In this document: one piece after another, positions 29,631-42,118 of the stretch | How the letters are laid out: each line of letters begins with the position of its first letter | Position numbering within the stretch: position 1 is the stretch's first letter | Origin: Holothuria scabra | Lineage: Eukaryota > Echinodermata > Holothuroidea > Aspidochirotida > Holothuriidae | DNA length: 64,000 nt | Direction of reading: 5' to 3' | Assembly (NCBI GenBank): GCA_037179385.1 | Contig: CM074195.1 | Coordinates: forward strand, 7,703,787-7,767,786 | Notes under the pieces: model-generated | Seen by the model: only the letters and a program-made list of their open reading frames with translations | Told to the model about the DNA's origin: nothing | The model's database searches: none | Program-made: the position numbers and the translations under genes

Positions 29631-29933
29631 ATGTCATGGAAGGTCGAACTTTTACACCAACAATATGTGCAAGTAATTTTAGATTCCAAACCTTATCCCC
29701 ATTCTGTTAGATGCACTGCGCCAGCAAGTATGGGCACACAACACATAACTCTGTGTATAAACCATGGTAACTGCGCATACTGTACATCTGAGTGCTTGGA
29801 AAATGAAAGCTTTAAGGTGATTTTTCCTTGTGAAAAATGTAAATTGCCTGCAAGATTTGTTTTGAAATCAGATAAGGGAAGGTTGAGCTTTTTTAAAAAG
29901 GATTGCTGCAAGCTCATCTTAGTATGGTGGTAA
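29631..29933 (+). CDS. Unrecognised Cys-rich open frame
   Basis: The 100-codon frame contains NHGNCAYCTSECLENES and FPCEKCKLPARFVL, giving four CxxC-like cysteine pairs or singles that could bind zinc. No splice borders convince me, and it may be transposase debris. It lies between the TGTGGTGGGACGGAA element and the plus-strand exons at 30888 onward. Confidence 0.25.
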   Translation: MSWKVELLHQQYVQVILDSKPYPHSVRCTAPASMGTQHITLCINHGNCAYCTSECLENESFKVIFPCEKCKLPARFVLKSDKGRLSFFKKDCCKLILVWW

Positions 29934-30887
29934 GTCTTAGTCATCAAACTTCAAAGTTACAGTACTGTATGGTACTGTACTGCCACAGATTTTGGTCCTC
30001 CTCACTGATACAAAGTTTGTCTTGTACGTTATGGCACTGAGTTGTCTCAAATTTTACACGATTCCCACATTGCGTGCCCCCCTTTCAGAGAAATCTTATG
30101 TAAATGATTGCTAAAGATATTTAGTGATTTTTTTGGGGGGGGGGGGGGGGTGGGCAAGGGGTTGTTGCTGTAGCATTGTTCTGCAGTAGACTGAAAACCT
30201 ATAAATACTCTACAACTCATGCACACAGGTTTCATAGGTTTCTTCCAAACTAGTTAGTGTACACATATGTCAAATTAATACTGTGTGCACACAGTTTGTA
30301 GATACACTGCAGGGTTGTAAATAGTGGAAGATACAGGTTTTCTGCACATGTACAGTACGTCTGTAAATTGTAGTACTGCACACAGGTTGCTAACACTTGT
30401 AAATTGTATCGTAAAGAAATGCAACATGTACTGCTAATGTAAGGACTACAGAGTCACAACAGACCCCTTGCTTTAATGAAAAGAGGGGCCGGGTAGTGGT
30501 TGGGGGGGGGGGAACATAGCCAACGGGCACACTACTGCATATACTGTACATGCTAAGAAAGACCATTCACCATCTGCCAGGTGCACAGGCTCCCTACAGC
30601 TCCCTTGTTTTACTGATCACTTTCTTGAACTGTACTAAAATGATAGCAGTTCACATTGAAAGGACCTACACAGTACAGTATGTTGATAAAACTGTAGTCT
30701 GTACTCTACAGGGTACAGTAGTTATAGACCGCTATCTCAGTGTATCCCTCTATCTTTTACAGTCATTCCACAACAAGTTTTACTGTAGTTTGGTCTGGTT
30801 TATTACAGTTTCTTCCATATTTTGTGAAGAACCATGAAACCTTGAATGCACTTCACATGCACACTCTTCTTAATTTTTTTTTTCCAG

Positions 30888-30976
30888 GTTTGCAGAGGGG
30901 CGAGAGGGGGATGCAGCATTCACAGAGACTCCACTTAAATTAACCTCCTGGGGTACAATAGAACATCATCCTTCAG
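30888..30976 (+). CDS. Internal exon of an unrecognised plus-strand gene
   Basis: The exon is 89 bp with a strong T-run plus TTTCCAG acceptor and a GTAATC donor. The frame reads FAEGREGDAAFTETPLKLTS followed by WGTIEHHPS and a split Gly codon. It is more GC-rich than its surroundings and contains no stop in that frame. Phase 1 at the end fits both candidate downstream exons (32314 and 33005). I do not recognise the protein. Upstream exons between 25.3 and 30.9 kb were not identified. Confidence 0.5.
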
Positions 30977-31488
30977 GTAATCATACCTGTATGTCTAGGG
31001 TATACTGTAGCACAAACATAAAACGGAAAATGTGACAATGGTTTCCACCAGAAAACCCAATACCACAACAAGGACCTTTTTGATAAACAGTTGGGGGGAC
31101 ACTTGCAACATCCTAAAAATTTGACTGAAGTGATCGTACTGTAGATCTCCACTTTGTGTGATGCTTGTAACATGAACTGATAAACAACAACAACAACAAC
31201 AAAAGTGTAAAAACAAACAAAAACCAGACCTGTTTTATCTCCCAGTTTTATGAGGAGACCCAGATTTTACTCGGATGTTCTGATTTTCTTGTGTTATGTG
31301 TTACAGTGTACTCCCGGCTTTTTAGTGTTCCATTTTATTTGTGACTTTCTGAACATGGTGAATGCAGTCAGTGCTACCTGTAAGCACACAGTTTAGCTCA
31401 TTTGAGCAATTGAATTGACCATGTAGACTTTAGGGACAACTCATTTTTAAGTGTGGTCTTTGCAGACATCCCATCAAGAATGAAACTT

Positions 31489-31566
31489 TGCTCTTTTGGA
31501 GTGAATCTCACTCTTTTGGAGTGAATCTCACTCTTTTTGGAGTGAATTTTTACTCTTTTGGGGTGG
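31489..31566. repeat. 20-bp tandem repeat, four units
   Basis: Units of CTCTTTTGGAGTGAATCTCA, the last one degenerate. Each contains the near-palindrome ACTCTTTTGGAGT. Confidence 0.75.
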
Positions 31567-31789
31567 ACGTTGTAGCCTCCAGATTCCAAAGAGTTAAATT
31601 TAAATCTTTGTCATTTTTAGTATATGTCTATTGTACAGTGAACAGAGAAAAATCAATTCAACAGAGCAGGGAACTTGGTATGTTGATGCATTAAAATGTG
31701 AGGGAGAATCTATAAGTTTTACTGTAGCAAAGAACAAAGGTCGTCAGGGATCACAGGGGGCTGCATAATATATCAGGTAGGAGGAAGTT

Positions 31790-32265
31790 TGGATTGTTTT
31801 CAAACTTGGTTTGTTGATGAATTATGATGGGAGGGTGAGCTGGGTGACCTCTATCAATTTTTACAGGCAAAAGTTAACATGGGGTTATCCAAGGTCAAAC
31901 CTTGATAACCTTTCCTACTTTGTATTTTACAGTAAGGCAGGTTAGTAAGATACTGTAGCATTGAACTTTAGAATGTGGTTGTGTGATGGTAGAAAGATGG
32001 CATCTGTAGCTATTGGTGGAGGTCGAAGATTATTTGGGGTCATCAGAGGTCAAACTACGTGTATGCAGAATATCTTAAGGCACAGCTTGAAATTTGGCTT
32101 TTTTGAAAGAAGATTTGTTAAGATTTAAAGAAAAACCAGTTACATACTGGTAAAATCAAATCACTTTGGGTCACCAGGTTTTACAATAAAAGTATTATTC
32201 TTTTAAAAGAACATGGAATTTATGTATCATTGAAACCTCAATGCATTTTTGCATTCTGGTTATTG
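31790..32265 (-). mobile_element. Inverted, truncated copy of element D
   Basis: Read on the minus strand, this follows 17965-18300 of element D. It shows AACCAGAATGCAAAAATGCA, the GGTGACCCAAAGTGA word, the CTTAAGATATTCTGCA-type word, and on the plus strand GGGGTCATCAGAGGTCA (a DR4). Terminal repeats are absent. It lies between the candidate plus-strand exons. Confidence 0.65.
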
Positions 32266-32313
32266 TGTTGGGAGAGTAATTTCAGCAATGTTTCTTTCTT
32301 CTCTTCTGGATAG

Positions 32314-32408
32314 GTTTCTTGCAAAAATTTAGAAAGCAGCCAAAGGATAATCAAGCACCAGAATGTATCAGACTGACACCTGTAACAGTATCAGATACCA
32401 GGGTTTGA
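32314..32408 (+). CDS. Alternative terminal exon candidate
   Basis: A long pyrimidine tract ends in GGATAG at 32313. The frame in phase with exon 30888-30976 reads FLQKFRKQPKDNQAPECIRL then TPVTVSDTRV and stops at 32406-32408. If it is not terminal, a weak donor CCAGG|GTTTGA could link it in phase to 33005. Evidence is splice signal plus phase only. Confidence 0.35.
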
Positions 32409-33004
32409 CAAATCCCCCGCCTGACAGTCCGGGACAAGTAAAAAATGTCTCGGACAAGTGAACTGCTCAATATTGTAGCCCGCCAGGCAAGCAGACTTTG
32501 GGAATCCCTAGCCTGATGTAATAGAAAAAGTAATAAAAACCGAATTTGTCAAAGCCTTCAGATACAGTACACCAAGCGAAACAGTACCAAGAACAAGTCG
32601 ACTTCTGGCCGCTAAAACAGATGGAATGAATCCAGTACATGATGACCATCTGGAGTAGGATTCCGGTTTTGCATTGCCCAAACAGCACAAGGGGGAATTT
32701 TGCCATAAAATAATTCTTTCTACAGTACCTGGATTTCATTATTTCCAAAACATGAAGTACTGTACCTGTACTGTAGCTTGCACGTGTGTTATTGTTATTG
32801 TTCAGTCTGTCACTGCAGAGTAACAGCTATCACTTCTAGGCGATGGCCCAGGTCTAGAGACTCAGCTAGGATCCAGTATAAGGTTCCCAAATTGTAACTG
32901 GTTGGTGACACATTGCCTTAAAGTAAGGCAGCAGCAAACATTCTCAAGTGTACATATGTCTACCTAGTTGCCACAGTGACACCATTCTGGTTGGTTTCCT
33001 TCAG

Positions 33005-33072
33005 GTTCAGCAGAACTACCAATTCCTCGGGATGTCTCTATAAGAGCTAAAAGCAATGGGCTCTTACAGTAG
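33005..33072 (+). CDS. Terminal exon of the unrecognised plus-strand gene
   Basis: The acceptor TTTCCTTCAG ends at 33004. The exon completes the Gly codon of exon 30888-30976 and reads SAELPIPRDVSIRAKSNGLL plus Q, then TAG at 33070-33072. A polyadenylation signal follows 235 bp downstream. Together the two exons give a plausible acidic/proline-containing C-terminus of about 51 residues with no domain I recognise. Confidence 0.5.
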
Positions 33073-33306
33073 TCGACCAACTTTTTTACCTCCTACAGTA
33101 GTTATTCCTACATAAACAAGAAGGATGAAGACTGATATATGACAAAAATAGTAATAGTATGACAGCCACAGGTATATAGTATGAATGAACACAGGCCTTG
33201 CTGTTAATTGGAATGGTAATTATTTATCCTTATTTTATGCTCTTTTGTTGATACAAATGACTGACACTTGTTCTATTTAGTGTATACTGTAGAATTTTCA
33301 TATTGA

Positions 33307-33312
33307 AATAAA
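33307..33312 (+). terminator. AATAAA polyadenylation signal
   Basis: A canonical AATAAA lies 3' of the TAG at 33072 with no other frame between. It is consistent with the end of the plus-strand transcript. Confidence 0.45.
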
Positions 33313-33429
33313 GAATGCAACTGTATTCAGCAGAGGTAAAACTGACAATCTTGTAACTGTAAATGACAGCAATGAAAGACACTTTTCACATTTGGTATAT
33401 GTTGACTTGCTATGTAAAGAGGAAGATGG

Positions 33430-33660
33430 TGGAATCAAAAGGTCATTACTTTTGAGGTCAAATGTCGCTAAACTGGGAAAATCGTGGAAATGTTTTATTT
33501 ATGGCAATGGAAGGAAAAATGTTTATAGTTTGTAGTGAAGATCAGAGGTTATGTCAAGTCAAAAAAGGTGAAAGGGTACTGAACTGTAGGTCACTAGTGG
33601 TCAAAAAATCTTGTTAACAATATACCTTTAGACTGGAAAGTTGGATACATTTTAAATTCA
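33430..33660 (-). mobile_element. Decayed inverted half-site repeat
   Basis: AAAGGTCATTACTTTTGAGGTCA, read as pieces AAAGGTCA and GAGGTCAAATG, and TAGGTCACTAGTGGTCAAAAA resemble units of the E/D arrays in reverse orientation, strongly diverged. Confidence 0.4.
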
Positions 33661-34269
33661 AAATGTACATGCAGTAAGCTATGGTTAAGAAGAGGTCTCT
33701 CCAGGGGTATAGTTGCATGAATTTCCCAAATTTTCCTCTCAGCAAGAAATCACTGAGCCCTTGGGCTTTGTGGTTTCTTTCTTACAATCTCAATATGCAT
33801 AATTATGTGGTAATGTAAGTGTGTTGTGAATTTTCCTTGTTATGTGATGGTGGAGGGTTGAACCCTACACAGGGTTCAAATTAATTTCTCAATCTGTTGA
33901 TCATCAAGATTCTGCCAGTCTGTTATTGAGAACTTTAATACAAATCAGTCAGTTATTGGAGTTTATTCTTACATTGTGCATTTCAAATCCTACCAATACT
34001 GTATGATGAACTACAGTAGTAGCAGTGTGGTTTGGTTCAATCATATCTTCTATACAAGCAGTTGAAGGCTTGGTTAAAGTACAAACCTGTGTGTATACTA
34101 CCCCACTTACTGTGCATGAACAGCATTCTGGGCATACAGAAGCTCTTGTCCATCAGCACCTCGTCTGCGATGGAATCTGGGTGTAGTGGAACCTGTCTAA
34201 TTGGGCTTTTCCCCTGTGATGCAGTGTGCATCTTCTGTTTCTTCTTCTTTTTGTGAGATGGGATGAGCA

Positions 34270-36742
34270 AGTGAGATCAACATGCACAATCCCCTTTTTG
34301 AACTCTTGCAATTGGGAAGTGGGCAGAGTGTAAAATCTCCATTCTTGAATGGGGAGATGCCCTGAAAAAAACTTGACCAGGATGTTCAATACACTGAAAT
34401 GCAAAATGGTGCTCAATTTGAAACATTAGTAAGCACATTTGTACAGTACTTACAGTACACAATCAAAAGATCATGGTTACATTGCTTCCGATTGATTCCC
34501 CAAAATGGCGGATAGCTGTGAATACTTTAGAGGTGGGGATGGTGTATCCTTCTCCCCCTCCCCCTTGGGCAAGTTACTGAATCACCACACATCAAGACTT
34601 AGCTCATTTATTGCAACTTATAGATTTTGTGTAAAACAAATGTGCATTTTAATTTCTGGGGAATAAAGGAAGTCCATGTGTTTGTTAATGTGATGCGTTA
34701 TAATAGTGTGCATGGAACGACTACATGTGCAGCGGTTAATCATTGGAAACGGATTGTTTCCAGAAATTTTGAAAAGGGTTGACCCAATTTGTTGGTGTCT
34801 AGAAGAGGTTTTTCTGTTAGCAATGCCGAGTGGTTGTTTGCAATTGGCTTACCTGTATATTACCCGCAGTACTTTTTGTCATGTCTTCAGCCCGTGTTAT
34901 TTTTGGTTATTTAGTGGAGGGAGCAATATGTTTCTCCCAATATTCCCGTAGATAAATGCCCTGAAAAATCATGGGATGCATCCTCTACCCTTTTGTTGCC
35001 CGGGCCCTTAGACTACGGGCTACTTATATGATGGCATGGTCAAAAAAGTTGGCCGAAGTACTAGACTAGATTACAGGGCAAACTAGGGGGCAGACTAGGG
35101 GGAAAGTTGAAGGAATGCTCACGTCGCCTTGAATATGTTTGCACTTTTTCTACTACACTCGTGCCCAACATATTCCCAAATAATTTTATCAAGGCCACAG
35201 TCTATCCGAAGTGTATTTGTCAAGAACGATGCTGACCACATTTTGGACCATCTAGGATTGCTTGTTTCATTTTCTGTCGGTGTCGCATTGGTGATGTATA
35301 CCTTTTTTGAATTTTAATCTATTTCTTACAAAGTGAGTGATGACCAGTGGGCAAACTCAGTCTACTAATGTCAAAATTCTTCATCGCCCTTCGAGTGGGT
35401 AAAAGGATGCATGTTTACCCTACCCCGTTTGAAACTGCTAGCTGTCTCTTAGGGTTTATAGATTCTAAATGGTGCAATATTTTGTTTCTCTTTATGCTCA
35501 ATCTTTATGCTGAAAATGTCCTGATCAGTCGTCCTTCGGTGAAAAGTTGTTCCCCATTTTAAAGAAAAGGTTGAAAACTTATTGTTCTGCTATTGTCTCA
35601 TTCATTTTAGTTGTTGATGTCACAAAAAGATAATATCCGTGAACCAAGTGTTCCACAATTGGCGAGTTTGGTAATAAATTCGTTGGCGCAGGGAATTGTG
35701 GGGAACAGCGTGAGATATACTAATCGAGCTCAGCACATAGCGTACAACGTTACCTTATTTCGTCCGTATGTGCATACAACCCTATCTCGGTGCCAAGTGA
35801 ACTCTAACGAAAATAGCGGTCTCGGTCCAACTGTACTTTACGGCAGATTAAAATGCAAATTTTTACACCAAGAAGACAATTTAGACACAAACCACTGCAC
35901 AAAACCACACTAGAGACTCCTCGTAATGCTATGGATGGATTGAGCGAGAATGATTTTACAAAGTTTTCTTGTAAACTCAAATTTCGATATACATGCTCTA
36001 AACTCTGAAATGGTCATGTATCGTCTCATGAGAAAACTATACCCAACGGAATTGAAACATATGTTTGTGTATGCGACGCTGCAACCCTAATTAAAGGTCC
36101 AATGTTTTTGTCAAGGATAAGGGGTCAATTAAAACCGATGAAAGGGTCCGTTGCACGAATTTGGGTCAACAGCACTGTGAGCTATTTTAGCACTTTTCAT
36201 TCATTCTTCAAATTGAAACTGCAACAACGCAACCACCTGACCACAATCTGCCAAAACACCCCGTCACTCTCAACCACCTTGTGACTATGCGTATCGTCAT
36301 TCACAAATACACGTCACACGATGGCATGTGTTTGATCTGTAGGGGAAAACTTTGGGCACCTTCCCGTCTGGCAATGGAAAATATTCTTCCGAGATTCTGC
36401 TATTTCGGGCGAAGTTGCTGCGCATAAATCTAAAGAAATAATCTGCCCACATGTGTCGAGAATTTTTAAAACCTTTTTTATTATTCATTAAAATCAACGT
36501 GCTTGCATTACGATGCTTCTTGTTTTCCTTCCAAATGTATTAAAGGATTCGTGTATTCGGTTTCCAAACTCCGAAAAATCGTTGGCAAGACTAGAGTCTG
36601 TGCAAGAACTGTTTTTTATAAGTTTCTCACGCCCAACTTTCCTCGGAGAGCTATTGCAAATAACTTTTACGAGCAACCCAAACTTAAAAAGATACAGTGC
36701 CGTATCTTAAGGGGGGTGCACAAAGAGACACGTGCCACACGG
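34270..36742. other. No recognised gene
   Basis: Several frames of 60-100 codons exist on both strands (for example 35611-35913 plus). None has a recognisable motif or convincing splice signals. The segment from about 35100 to 36700 is somewhat richer in CpG than the left third of the window. Confidence 0.3.
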
Positions 36743-37955
36743 CAGTGGCGTTGTTAGACTTTTCCAGCGGGGCAAGCACCAAAATTTTCCGATTTTCCCT
36801 AAAGTGTACATGTGAACACAAATGTGTTAAGAAAGTAACTTCCGTCGACCGAGCAGAGCCCGCCGGAAAAAATTTGTGTTCTTTCAAACATATTTGTAAA
36901 TATAGAACATTTAGAATCTGGGTTTCCTGTGAGGATATTTGAAAATTTTGGGGACTATTGAATATCTGCATTTCCTATTAATATATTTAATTTTATTTAA
37001 CGTTTTGAGGGTCAGGAAGCCATTTGGCTCATCGAGGACCCTTTGCCAGAGTGAGCGTGGATGAACACCAGCGAACTTCGCTTTCTCTTTTCGACTAGTG
37101 CTCAGAGGTAACGAGGCAGGCGTGTACTAATCGCTCCCAATCCTGCTCCCGGGACCGCCATTTAACGTTCCCATCCGACGGACGTGAGCGTATCCCCCTT
37201 TAGCCACCTTTCCCAAAGGCTGGGTGGGGTGGAGGTTACTTGCTCTGCACCACTGCTCAACAGCTGCACTGAGCAAGCGGACAGCTTCCTGAAACGGACA
37301 ACCAAATACCCAATTTTGTAATTCACAAATTTTTTAAACCCCCTCAGCATCACTGTGAACAGCTATGCTGAACAAGCCAATTTTTAGACCCCTGAAAATT
37401 TCCAAGTGGTTCCACCGGGATTTGATCCGGGGACCTTCAGTTTGCAAGGCTGTACGCTCAAACCACCGAACCAACTTCACCCATTAGCATGTGACCCTAA
37501 GATTGTCGTTGTTACATTATGTTTTCTAATAATGAGTGCGGATTGAGGCTTACTAGCGACATCCAAAAAGCTTCCGAAACTTTGCTGCCTTTTTTTAGAG
37601 TTAGGCTATAGCGAGCCTATATTGAAGGAAATCTAGGGAAACGGTTCTATAGCGGCCCGGAGTTTTGAAAAAGTTTACCACTGGACTGATTCATGAGCGA
37701 ACATTTATTGTATTAGAGATTGCTATTTGGTACGCGCGAAGCGATGCACGCGAAAAAAAAAATTGTTTTTCTAAACCAAATAATAACAAATATGTAGCTT
37801 GTACTAGAACAAATTCGACGGAATTTTATGAAGAAAAATTGGGAATACCGCACTGTTCACTTAGTTGACCGATGTCTCAAATAGCAATTTCCCGAATTTT
37901 TCACTTTTTCCAGTCCCGGGGGGGCGATCGCAATGTAACTACGCTAACGGTACTG
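36743..37955. mobile_element. hAT-type element with a nested SINE
   Basis: The left end is CAGTGGCGTTGTTAGACTT. The right end on the opposite strand is CAGTACCGTTAGCGTAGTTA. The flanking 8-mers CCACACGG and CCCCACGG differ at one base. The interior (AAAATTTTCCGATTTTCCC ... TTCACTTTTTCCAG) resembles 59083-59900. A tRNA-like SINE is nested at about 37010-37490. Confidence 0.65.
37010..37490 (-). repeat. tRNA-derived SINE (family S3) nested in hAT
   Basis: On the minus strand the head reads GGTTCGGTGGTTTGAGCGTA, then CCGGATCAAATCCCGGTGGA, giving a good A-box/B-box pair. A GC-rich body follows with TTAAATGGCGGTCCCGGGAG and GAACACCAGCG-type words. It is not a functional tRNA because the acceptor stem does not close. 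Confidence 0.6.
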
Positions 37956-37989
37956 CCCCACGGTAAAGTCAGGACCTAAGGTGTCCTCA

Positions 37990-38775
37990 TTGGAGTGTTT
38001 TGGAATGTACAGTTTCGTACCATGGTTCAATATTTCGAGAGGAAGAGAATTCAAACTTAAAGCCCCCTTAGAAAAGGTTTGATGTACCTCCCATAGCTCC
38101 CTGCTAAAATCCTAGATGCACCAGCGAAGATATAAGGTTAACTAAGAGAGGAAAAATTCCCAGAAACAGCATAAACTTGAAGGGGTGGGTGGGTTTGGAG
38201 GTGTTTCCCTGTTAGTCTTTTACCTTCCCTGTTGCCTACACTCAGTCCCAAAATCCAAATAATATTATCTGGCGACTTATTTTCGCGCCTCAATATCAGC
38301 CTCTTGGCCTCCATTAATTCATGCTCAGAGCTCTCGCTGGTTTCTTCCCCGGATCCACCCATGGCCTGACGGGGCTCTTTCTATGGGGGGGGGGGACCTT
38401 TTGCTCGACGCCAGATCCCCACCAGGGCATAATCTCTGCCTGGGGGAGAGAAGTTTGCCTCTGGACTGACCCCACCATAATTTCATTTCACTGGAGCTTG
38501 TCCCTTGATCCACTGGTGTCCCGTAGATGGTTTTGTTTGTTTTCTTCTGTCCTCATTTTGAAGTCCCGCAAAACACACACCATCTAAACAACAATTTTCA
38601 AATCCAATAGCTAGAGCCTATGAAAACATTTTCGGTATTTTGTCAGTGAGGTTTTCGGGGAGATAATTTTTCCTTCCGAGTCTGAAGCCTTAGGTATGAG
38701 CTTGCAGCAACTGTTTTCGTGCAGACTATCCCCCATTTCTTTCGCATTACCGTTCTTACAGCGAATTGACCGACT
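37990..38775. other. No recognised gene
   Basis: Overlapping frames on both strands (38138-38587) surround a G-run at about 38386-38396. No domain or repeat border is recognised. Confidence 0.3.
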
Positions 38776-38782
38776 TCCCCGG

Positions 38783-39122
38783 CATGGGCGTCCGAAGGTA
38801 AGGACAAGGGGGGGGGGGCACTTGCTTCCAAAATGAAAAACATCGGGATTGCCATGGGCGTCCGCAGGTAAGGGCAAGGGGACTTTTGCCCCTGAAAAGT
38901 CAAAAATTTGAAAAAACGTATAAAAATCAAAGCAAACACCCGAGCAAAACGTGTTTTCCGAGTTTCTATGCCAAAAATAGGCTTTAGAAATGCCATTTCC
39001 AGCGATTTGTGAGGCATTTTGGGCTGAAATTTTCGCACGTTTCATGTCAATTCATGGTAACTCGGAGGTTTTGCCCCGTCTAGAAATTTTTCCCCCCTGA
39101 CTTTTTTCTGCGGACGCCCATG
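38783..39122. mobile_element. hAT-type MITE with perfect 8-bp duplication and duplicated left end
   Basis: The target copies TTCCCCGG lie at 38775-38782 and 39123-39130. The left end is CATGGGCGTCCGAAGGTAAG and the right end is the complement of CATGGGCGTCCGCAG. A second left end, CATGGGCGTCCGCAGGTAAG, starts at 38853, so the element carries a roughly 70-bp duplication of its own terminus. A relative lacking the ends lies at 61190-61450. Confidence 0.85.
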
Positions 39123-39426
39123 TTCCCCGGGGAAAGTTATCCTTTGGATAAAACAGAATAATGCTGGCTGCTTTACCAGTGAAAGGAGTGAAAACGTGGG
39201 AGAAGTGATGAGATAAGACTGTATCGCCTCTGTGCATGTAGCCCGTTGTATTACCAGCCCCTCTTCTAAATCTAAGCAGATAGTTACCATTCCTTCTCAG
39301 TGCTTTATATGGTGACAAGTTATAAAAACAAATATACTAGCTTTACACAGTGTACATACAGCTCTTTGATATAAACAAGCACGCAATACTTTTACATTGG
39401 TTTCTCAAAACACAGCACAGATTTTA

Positions 39427-39448
39427 CAGTAGTCAGCGCTGACTACTG
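39427..39448. repeat. Perfect 22-bp palindrome
   Basis: The half-site is CAGTAGTCAGC followed directly by its complement. It contains GTCAGCGCTGAC, which resembles half of a MAF/AP-1-type element. Function unknown. Confidence 0.7.
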
Positions 39449-41750
39449 ATGAAGAGAAGGTTATTAGGCAGACGCAGATGTTTTGATTTGGGTTTCAAAT
39501 AACACGAATGAAAACTTCCTGACCAAACGTGTGTTGCACAGTTGAGAACTGGGCAAGCAAGGTCAAGCAAAGCAGACTGTAATTGGCTGGTCCGCCTCAG
39601 GGCGAGCCAAGGACACACGATCCTCGGCTTTTATAGCTGTCGTTATCTGTGTAGTGCGCTCAGTTTACCAAGTGGGTTTCCTCAACCAAAGTGGGGAGGA
39701 GCTTCAAAAACTTTTAAGTGGTGGCAGCATATTCTTTTGGGGGGAATACTTCTGCGCTTTAAATACTGAGTGCAATTCCTTCATCAATTCATTTTTGTTG
39801 GAACATTCACAATTTTCGCTTTCCTACTGTTCTGTTGATATTTGATTCACATGCAATGCAAAGCAATCATTCATAGCCTTCTGTAAAATCCCTTGTTCTG
39901 TTCTTCTTTCAAGTATATTACATTTTGGCCTTAAATGAGAGAATTTTGGCCTTTGTTTAACCAAAAATTTGTTGGTTAAGAAGGCCATTTTGGCCTTAGA
40001 GTGGGAAAATGGAATTTTGAGGCCTGATATGCAATATTAATAGCCTTCAAGGGGATCCATAATGGCTACCACAGTTTAAAGAGAAACACTGTGGCTGCCA
40101 ATTATAGTACACAAACACCTGGTTTATTATTCCAATTATCTGCATCAATGAGCAGCAGTTTTTATTACCATTCTGCTACAATAGAGGCCCAGCAACTTTG
40201 GGGTTTAAATAACAACTTACAACAAATTCTGCAATAAGTGATGGCAAAAAGGAGATCAAATTACTTATAGTGCATTGAAGGGCTACATTCCCTTTCAGTT
40301 TATTCTGAGATAAAATGTCAAATGTCAACCTTAATAGCCATTTGCAAATGCTTAAAGGGCATATAATTGGTACTGAAAACAGTTCTTGATGAAACTGAGC
40401 ATAGGGTATTTTTTTTTTCAAAATAAATAGCCATATGAAAGATAATGTAAGAGAAATACTGTACAGTAAGAAGGAAAAGGTGAAAAGTATATTTGTCTCA
40501 AAATAAGTTTGGGCAACTGTTCTTACCCTTTAAGTATGTCACATTTTAGAGGTGCACTGTGCCATCAAATAGTTGATATCAGTTGTAAACATACAAGCCA
40601 AGTGGGTATCATTGTGTGAACATTGCATCATAAATCAAAGATCATACTGTAGTACCAAACTAACCTGTTTCTTCTCAGGAAATTGACAATGTACGTACTG
40701 TAGTACTGTAGCATAAAGCAACAACATACTGTACAGAGGCCTGAAATGTATGTAGGTCTGACAGTCGAGAAATATTATTTAAGTTTCGCGTTGCTATGGT
40801 CTATATTTGCCAGAAACATATATTCAAATCTTTTTCAATATCTTGGAAAAGTTTTGGAAATGTTGCTCATTTCTATATACATAGGCAACATTTCCAAAAC
40901 ATTTCCTTGCAAAATTCTCAAAATGATGTAATGGAAACGTTGATCATGTACACAATATACACAAGCCACATTTTCAAAATACTGACTTGCAGCAAACCGA
41001 AAACCAACTTATTTTACAATTGAAAAACATCTGAATAGCAATTTGTTTTCAAAGAATGCCTGGATCTGGGCCCTAGATCTATGTTTAATTTTTTACTAAT
41101 ATGACCACATATTCTCAGGGCTTGCAAGCCAAAATATCACCATGCCTTAAAATGATTGGATAAATAAAGGAGAAACCACTGTTAATTTCCCACCATGCCA
41201 GTTTCCCATTCAAATTATCAATCGGGTAGAATAACAAAACCGGTTAAGTAACAAAACATTTGAGATGGGTAAGATGTTGATCCCAGATTGAACTTTTATT
41301 TAATTATTAAGTCTGATGGTCATCATGCTGCAGGACTATAATTGTAGGACTAGTTCATGGTCATTATGGTTTTTTTGCTGGCTGAAATCTTTGGACACTG
41401 CACTGTTCTCTGACATTAGCTGTTTTTTCAGCGTGCTCCACACAGACAAAATTTGCTAAGGTTTTTAGCACCTCGACAAAAAATGTGCCACTCTGACTAA
41501 AAGTTGAGTCACCTGGACAAAAGATATCAATTTGAAACATCTCAACAGAGCAAACACCAACAATACCAAAGTTAACATTGAGCAAAGATATTCAGAAATG
41601 TTTCAAGTCTTCAAAGAAAGACATAAAACATTCATCATTGATTTAAGCTTACATTTCTCAAACTCCCAAAGACACCATTTCTCTCTTGATCATTTGCTAA
41701 AGCACTTTAGTTACTGAGATGGAGTTTTATAGCTGAGCTTTTAACCCATT
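39449..41750. other. No recognised gene; MITE-like stretch at 40840-41060
   Basis: GGAAATGTTGCTCATTTC and its complement GGCAACATTTCCAAAACATT face each other at about 40855-40910. They share TTTTGGAAATGTTGCTCAT with 3650-3670. Nothing else is supported. Confidence 0.4.
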
Positions 41751-41753
41751 GCT

Positions 41754-42117
41754 TTAAAGGGGCTCATATTGAGTTGATAGAGATACTTAATGAAAGTGTC
41801 AAAGGATCACTATCATGATAATGCTTATAGAAACATTATACGTAAAGTTTCACATCCAATAGTCATCGAAAAATTTAAATTTTGAATTTTGTAGTGTTTA
41901 GCTTGTAACAGTTTTGTGCACAATTCGAAAAAGTGTCTGGTCACAAAGTTTTGAAAACAGAACCGAACCTTTAAATACTCACTCATAAAACAGTTACTTG
42001 TATGTAGGATATGGGGATTGTCTTAGTTTCACCACTTGCCATTGGTATATAAAGAAAACTCAACAGAGTTGGAAAAATTTGTTGAATTTCATGAAAAAAC
42101 TCAATGAGCCGCTTTAA
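41754..42117. mobile_element. MITE with TTAAAGGGGCTCAT ends
   Basis: The left TTAAAGGGGCTCATATTGAG is matched on the opposite strand at the right by TTAAAGCGGCTCATTGAG. Length is about 364 bp with no coding frame. Confidence 0.6.
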
Positions 42118-42118
42118 G

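Noticed and set aside
30130..30152. G-run as a quadruplex regulatory element
   Set aside because: A single homopolymer of the type found at several transposon ends here; no supporting context.
38611..39045. Long overlapping minus-strand frames
   Set aside because: They run across a 340-bp hAT MITE with G-runs; not conserved coding sequence.
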